This document shows, one piece after another, positions 6,126-6,316 of a stretch of DNA of 6,316 nucleotides (positions within the stretch are counted from its first letter, which is position 1; the number at the start of each line of letters is the position of its first letter). Source of the stretch: Treponema sp. Its GTDB lineage: Bacteria; Spirochaetota; Spirochaetia; Treponematales; Breznakiellaceae. The notes beneath the pieces were generated by a model, which was given only the letters and a program-made list of their open reading frames with translations, made no database searches and was not told where the DNA came from. The stretch spans positions 1 through 6,316 of the forward strand of contig WQXC01000093.1 of NCBI GenBank assembly GCA_009785045.1. Direction: 5' to 3'. The translations under genes were made by a program, and so were the position numbers.

Positions 6126-6316
6126 ATGTTACATATTGGCATTGATGTTGGCTCCACAACAGTAAAAGCTGTGGTAATTAAGAGCGACACAAAGGATATT
6201 CTATATTCCCGATACGAGCGGCATAACGCTTGTCAGAGCGAAAAGGTGCTTGTCTTTCTGCAGGAGATTTTCGCTTTATATCCTCAGGAACAATACAGAT
6301 TAGCGCTTTGCGGCTC
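6126..6316 (+). CDS. BadF/BadG/BcrA/BcrD-type acyl-CoA dehydratase activase, 5' part (runs off right edge)
   Basis: The first 63 codons of an ASKHA-fold ATPase related to activators of 2-hydroxyacyl-CoA dehydratases and benzoyl-CoA reductases. In this family ATP hydrolysis drives transfer of a low-potential electron to the partner enzyme. The N-terminus MLHIGIDVGSTTVKAVVI carries the phosphate-1 motif DVGSTTVK, followed by the family-typical ILYSRYERH and, at the edge, LALCGS, matching the (T/C)GS turn. The Fe-S-binding cysteines of the family lie further downstream and are not visible. Single-domain activases are about 260-320 aa and fused activase-dehydratase forms exceed 1,000 aa; which one this is cannot be told. 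The ATG at 6126 directly precedes the conserved start and has no Shine-Dalgarno sequence. Other ASKHA kinases share DVGSTT, but YERH and LCGS favour the activase group. Confidence 0.82.
   Translation, partial: MLHIGIDVGSTTVKAVVIKSDTKDILYSRYERHNACQSEKVLVFLQEIFALYPQEQYRLALCG

Overview
The window (6,316 bp, moderate GC, AT-rich intergenic gaps) looks like ordinary chromosome from a free-living or gut-associated anaerobic bacterium. A spirochaete of the Treponema type is my best guess. The basis is the mix of a secreted LamG/FN3 protein, short lipoproteins and a 2-hydroxyacyl-CoA dehydratase-type activase, with a full-length UvrC. This is inference; there is no rRNA or other decisive marker. I see no tRNA, rRNA, CRISPR array, transposase or phage gene.

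Layout. (1) Bases 1-864, plus strand: the 3' part of an Ldh_2-family NAD(P)-dependent 2-oxoacid/malate/lactate dehydrogenase, cut off by the window edge. (2) Bases 836-3328, minus strand: a 278-aa metallo-beta-lactamase-fold hydrolase lies downstream of a 539-aa exported LamG + fibronectin III protein. The hydrolase overlaps the dehydrogenase tail to tail by 29 bp. (3) Bases 3362-5227, plus strand: uvrC, divergent from the LamG gene across only 33 bp. (4) Bases 5261-5515: an 84-aa lipoprotein with an 11-residue tandem repeat. (5) Bases 5608-6108: a small membrane-anchored M23 (LytM-type) peptidase. (6) Bases 6126-6316: the start of a BadF/BcrA-type acyl-CoA dehydratase activase, cut off by the right edge.

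The genes do not form one pathway. DNA repair (uvrC), envelope proteins (LamG/FN3 protein, lipoprotein, M23 peptidase) and anaerobic acid metabolism (dehydrogenase, activase) simply sit together. No intrinsic terminator is visible anywhere. Several genes instead appear to have their own sigma-70-like promoter with a 17-bp spacer, some inside the 3' end of the preceding gene.

Two things deserve attention. First, a short CACAGAGG-type repeat sits in frame inside uvrC and adds about 11 residues between the N-terminal and C-terminal halves. Second, three genes have good promoter-like hexamers so close to an ATG lacking a Shine-Dalgarno sequence that leaderless or near-leaderless mRNAs are predicted. 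I found no convincing new multi-gene system.
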